From positions 1-64,000 of the forward strand of contig NZ_JABBNC010000022.1 of assembly GCF_012933445.1 (NCBI RefSeq): DNA of 64,000 bases, written 5' to 3'. Of this stretch, positions 61,196-64,000 are shown piece after piece. Both the position numbers and the translations under genes were made by a program. Source of the stretch: Actinoplanes sp. TBRC 11911 (GTDB lineage: Bacteria; Actinomycetota; Actinomycetes; Mycobacteriales; Micromonosporaceae). Under the pieces are notes generated by a model. It did not search any database. It had not been told where the DNA came from and saw only the letters and a program-made list of their open reading frames with translations. Each line of letters opens with the position of its first letter. Within the stretch, counting starts at the first letter, position 1.

Positions 61196-61351
61196 TCAGG
61201 AGGCGAGGTTGCGGAGGAAGACGCCGATGTTGTTGAACGCCTCCGCGATCCCGTCGCCCAGGCCGCGGGCGATGTCCGCGGCCGGGCCCGGATTCGTGCC
61301 GACATAAAAGATGAGCAGAATAAGCAGAATCCAGCCGACTGCTTTCTTCAT
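61196..61351 (-). CDS. Small single-span membrane protein (51 residues)
   Basis: The start MKKAVGWILLILLIFYVGTN is followed by PGPAADIARGLGDGIAEAFN and NIGVFLRNLAS. A GGGAG sequence lies 8 nt before the ATG at 61351. One N-terminal helix and an amphipathic C-terminal helix are predicted. Such proteins are widespread in actinobacteria without known function. Confidence 0.7.
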   Translation of the reverse strand: MKKAVGWILLILLIFYVGTNPGPAADIARGLGDGIAEAFNNIGVFLRNLAS

Positions 61352-61426
61352 TTGACCGGCTCCCTTCCACGACCCGGCGCGTGCGTACATGATCGTGACA
61401 TGCCCGCGCACGGCAATCGCGCAAAT

Positions 61427-62326
61427 TCACCCGCGCGGCGCGTCCGGAAACAGTGCCCGGGCGTTCGACCAGCAGACCGCGCGCAGCCAATCGTCACCGA
61501 GTTCGAGCCGCGCGAGCGCCTCGAGCTGATGCGCGTACGGATAGGGAATGTTCGGGAAATCGCTGCCGAGCAACACTTTTCCGGCCAGTCCGAGCTCGCG
61601 CAGCCGGGGTAGCAGCGCCGCCGGATAAGGCGCTTCGGCCTCGAAGAAATCGGTGAAAGCCATCGTGGTGTCGAGCCGCACCCGCTCGTAGCGCTCCGCG
61701 ATGCCCAGGAAATCCTCGTACTCGGGCGCGCCGGCGTGCGCGATCACCACGGCCAGCCGCGGATGCCGCGCGAGCACCGCCCCGATCGGCCCCGGCCCGG
61801 TGAACACCGCCGGCACCGGCCCCGACCCCGCGTGCACCACGACCGGCACCCCCGCCTCGGCCAGCAGTCCCCAGACGCCGTCCAGCTCGGCAGTGCCCGG
61901 ATCGAAGCCGCCGACCTGCAGATGCACCTTGAAGATCAAGGCCCCACGGTCAAGAGCCTTGCGGGTGTACGCCACCACACCGTCCTCCGGAAAGAACGTG
62001 GCACTGGGCAGGCACCCCTCGGTACGCGCCGCGAAGTCGAGCGTCCAGTCGTTGAGATCGGCGGCCATCCGCGGGCGGTGGGCGTAGGCGAGCGCGGAGA
62101 ACGTGCGTACGCCCAGGTCGTTGAGGGTCTTGATCCTCTCCAGCTCGGTGCCACGGTAGGTGATCGGCCACTCCCGTCCGATGAGCGGCGCGCCCTCGTC
62201 GAAGTGGGCCCAGACGCGGCGCTGCATGCGCTCGGGCAGGAAGTGGGTGTGCACATCGGCCAGCCCCGGCAGCCCGAGGCGAGCGAGGAAAGCGGGAACG
62301 TCGTCGTCGATCACGCTCGCCATCAT
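61427..62326 (-). CDS. Amidohydrolase 2 family protein
   Basis: A 299-residue TIM-barrel metal-dependent hydrolase. The N-terminal metal motif is ADVHTHFLPERM (about 23-34), the middle has IFKVHLQVGGF and VVIAHAGAPEYEDF, and the C-terminal segment KVLLGSDFPNIPYPYAHQLE carries the last aspartate. This resembles predicted TIM-barrel decarboxylase/hydrolase enzymes. A strong inverted repeat overlapping the promoter lies immediately upstream and is shared with the divergent MFS gene, so both may respond to the same signal. Confidence 0.85.
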   Translation of the reverse strand: MMASVIDDDVPAFLARLGLPGLADVHTHFLPERMQRRVWAHFDEGAPLIGREWPITYRGTELERIKTLNDLGVRTFSALAYAHRPRMAADLNDWTLDFAARTEGCLPSATFFPEDGVVAYTRKALDRGALIFKVHLQVGGFDPGTAELDGVWGLLAEAGVPVVVHAGSGPVPAVFTGPGPIGAVLARHPRLAVVIAHAGAPEYEDFLGIAERYERVRLDTTMAFTDFFEAEAPYPAALLPRLRELGLAGKVLLGSDFPNIPYPYAHQLEALARLELGDDWLRAVCWSNARALFPDAPRG

Positions 62327-62331
62327 AGAAC

Positions 62332-62365
62332 TTGACAGCAGCTACCAGTTTCGAGCTACTGTCAA
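62332..62365. promoter_or_regulatory. Bidirectional promoter/operator dyad
   Basis: TTGACAGCAGCT (62332-62343) and AGCTACTGTCAA (62354-62365) form a 12-bp inverted repeat with one mismatch. Each arm contains a -35-like TTGACA pointing across the centre. The TSS expected from each would lie at or near the start codons at 62326 (minus) and 62369 (plus), implying leaderless transcripts. A TetR/MarR-type repressor would be expected to bind, but no such gene is in the window. Confidence 0.6.
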
Positions 62366-62368
62366 AAT

Positions 62369-63195
62369 ATGGTTACTTTCACATCGGGTTCGGCGGGGGC
62401 GCCCGGGGGTCCGGGCGCGGGTGGTGCGGATGCGCGTGCTGCGGTTGCGGGCGGTGCGGGCGTGGGTGGTGGGGTTGCGCGTGCTGCGGTTGCGGGTGGT
62501 CTGGGCGTGGGTGGTGGGGTTGCGCGCGCTGCGGTTGCCGGTGCTCTGGGCGCAGGTGGTGCTGATGGCGTAGGCGTGGGCGACCCGGGCGATGGTGGTG
62601 CGGCTGCGCGCGGTGTCGTCGAGGACGGTCGGGGTGCGAGCACTGCGAGCGCGAGCACTGCGAGTGCGGGCAGTGTGGTCGCGGGTGGTGTCGATGGCGC
62701 GGGTGTGGGTGCGTTGGCTGCGGGTGGTGTGGCTGCGCGCGGTGCGGTGGCGGGGTCGGGCGCGTTGGCCGCGGGAGGTGTAGCTGCGCGCGGTGTCGGC
62801 GAGGACGGTTCGGGTGCGGGCCGCGCGGGTGCCGCCGGTGCAGGCCCTGCGGTCGCGGGTGGTGTCGATGGTGCGGGTGGGGTGCGTTGGCTGCGGGTGG
62901 GGGTGCGTTGGCTGCGGGTGGTGTGGCTGCGCGCGGTGCGGTGGCGGGTGCGGGCGCGTTGGCCGGGGGAGGTGTAGCTGCGCGCGGTGTCGGCGAGGAC
63001 GGTTGGGGTGCGGGTCACGCGGGTGCCGGCAACGCGGTCGCGGGTGGTGCGGCTTCGGGTGTTGCCGGCGCGGGTGGTGCCGGCGCGGGTGGTGGGGTCG
63101 CGGGTGGTTCGGGTGCGGGCGGCGGTGAGCCGGGTGCCCGTGCTGCCGGGGGCGGTCGGTTTGGGGGCCGGTCGGGCGGCGGTGGGCGCGGTGGG
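62369..63195 (+). repeat. Gly/Ala/Val-coding low-complexity tract before the MFS gene
   Basis: An ATG at 62369 opens a frame rich in GGT, GCG and GTG codons (GGVARAAVAGGL-like units of 16 codons, then ~60-codon blocks such as GALAAGGVAARGAVAG) with very strong G excess on this strand. The same peptide pattern continues in another frame after about 62880, where one base seems to be missing, and then runs into the MFS frame. Hence it may be a ~280-residue N-terminal extension broken by a frameshift, or a simple-repeat expansion between promoter and gene. Confidence 0.6.
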
Positions 63196-64000
63196 GTGCT
63201 GGGGGAGCGGGGGCGGTGGTTTGCGCTCGGGGCGCTGGCGTTGAGCACGCTGGCGGTCGGGCTGGATACGACCGTGCTCAGCGTTGCGCTGCCGACGCTG
63301 GCGCGGGATCTGCACGCGTCCACCGGGGATCTTCAGTGGTTCACCACCGCCTACCTGCTGGTGCTCGCGGCGGTGCTGCTGCCGGCGGGGCTGCTCGGGG
63401 ACCGGCTCGGGCGGCGGCGGCTGCTGATCGGGGCGCTGATGCTGTTCGGGGCGGCGTCGGTGGCCTGCGCGTACGCCCAGAGCTCCGGGCAGCTCATCGC
63501 GGCGCGGGCGGCGCTCGGGCTCGGGGCGGCGGTGATCATGCCGCTGTCGGGGGCGGTGCTGGTCGTGCTGTTCGACGACAAGGAGCGCGGCCGGGCCATG
63601 GGGGTCTGGGTGACCGCGAGCGCGCTCGGGATTCCGCTCGGGCCGCTGCTCGGCGGGTGGCTGCTGGACAACTTCTGGTGGGGGTCGGTGTTCCTGATCA
63701 ACGTGCCGGTGGTGGTCGCGGGGGCGGTCGCCATCGTGATGTGGCTGCCCGAGTCGCGCGGCGAGCAGGGACGGCGGTTCGACCCGCTCGGTGTCGTGCT
63801 GTCGGCGGCCGGGCTGGTCGGGGTGACGTACGGGATCATCGAAGCCGGTGGTCGTGGCTGGACCGACGCACGATCGCTGGCCACGCTGCTCGCCGGGATC
63901 GTGCTGCTGCTCGGCTTCGTCGCGTGGCAGCGCCGGTCCGCCGAACCGCTGGTCGACCTCGCGTTGTTCCGTTCACGGCGCTTCACCGGTGGGGCGGTGC
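63196..64000 (+). CDS. DHA2 (EmrB/QacA-type) MFS transporter, partial
   Basis: The 3' part is outside the window. GTG 63196 gives a normal start for the family, LGERGRWFALGALALSTLAV, then GLDTTVLSVALPTLARDLHA, with motif A in GLLGDRLGRRRLL and motif C-like ASALGIPLGPLLGGWLL. Fourteen helices are expected in the full protein. The open frame extends upstream into a Gly/Ala-rich tract, and leaderless initiation at 62369 would need a frame change near 62880. It probably exports a drug or metabolite and may be controlled by the operator at 62332-62365. Confidence 0.8.
   Translation, partial: MLGERGRWFALGALALSTLAVGLDTTVLSVALPTLARDLHASTGDLQWFTTAYLLVLAAVLLPAGLLGDRLGRRRLLIGALMLFGAASVACAYAQSSGQLIAARAALGLGAAVIMPLSGAVLVVLFDDKERGRAMGVWVTASALGIPLGPLLGGWLLDNFWWGSVFLINVPVVVAGAVAIVMWLPESRGEQGRRFDPLGVVLSAAGLVGVTYGIIEAGGRGWTDARSLATLLAGIVLLLGFVAWQRRSAEPLVDLALFRSRRFTGGAV

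Overview
The window is chromosomal DNA from a high-GC actinomycete. The very high G+C at third codon positions, frequent GTG and TTG starts, a mycothiol-dependent enzyme, twin-arginine and lipobox exports, LAL-type LuxR and SpoIIE-type regulators, and a marked excess of the string CGTACG all fit this. I favour Micromonosporaceae (Actinoplanes-like), by inference only. No rRNA, tRNA, CRISPR array, prophage or intact insertion sequence was seen.

Layout. 1-0.3 kb: part of a dispersed repeat. 0.3-6.6 kb: POT peptide transporter, succinate-semialdehyde dehydrogenase, an orphan sugar-binding lipoprotein with a strong bidirectional terminator, then an LLM flavin oxidoreductase, smpB and a small protein in one operon. 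6.7-15.6 kb: MMPL exporter, an alcohol dehydrogenase/amidohydrolase pair, an AlaX-type editing protein, an alpha/beta hydrolase, a Tat-exported purple acid phosphatase, and an IclR regulator facing an ABM monooxygenase. 15.7-26.2 kb: D-amino-acid oxidase with a divergent LysR regulator, a mycothiol-dependent isomerase-like protein, a frameshifted comB, repeat copy 2 abutting a truncated LuxR response regulator, DUF4291, a 972-residue LAL regulator and an overlapping three-gene operon. 26.3-34.5 kb: glycolate oxidase glcD-glcE-glcF with a duplicated glcE start region, a lipoprotein, a P450, and an XRE regulator / seven-TM protein / ImmA-like protease set. 34.7-41.2 kb: ppdK, a VOC protein, a 1.2-kb gene-free stretch rich in hairpins, and recQ with two DnaA boxes.

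41.3-50 kb holds a multidomain SpoIIE phosphatase and then a group combining GTP cyclohydrolase II, a RibD-type reductase, an aberrant 6-pyruvoyl-tetrahydropterin-synthase homologue, a zinc-less MDR dehydrogenase, a methyltransferase, a glycosyltransferase, a flippase-like membrane protein and a CDP-alcohol phosphatidyltransferase. This looks like an undescribed pathway to a GTP-derived, modified and possibly membrane-linked metabolite. 50-64 kb: a BtuF-like protein, a HAAS-domain membrane protein, a DUF1269/HtrA pair, hydrolases (one frameshifted), htpG, repeat copy 3, an HxlR regulator with its divergent MFS pump, an amidohydrolase, and a DHA2 MFS gene running off the end behind a long Gly/Ala-coding repeat tract.

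The most unusual non-coding features are two arrays of 45-nt hairpins set at a 61-62 bp period (38.6 and 54.9 kb), and a 415-bp dispersed repeat built round a 17-bp inverted repeat with a conserved loop that always lies at gene 3' ends.
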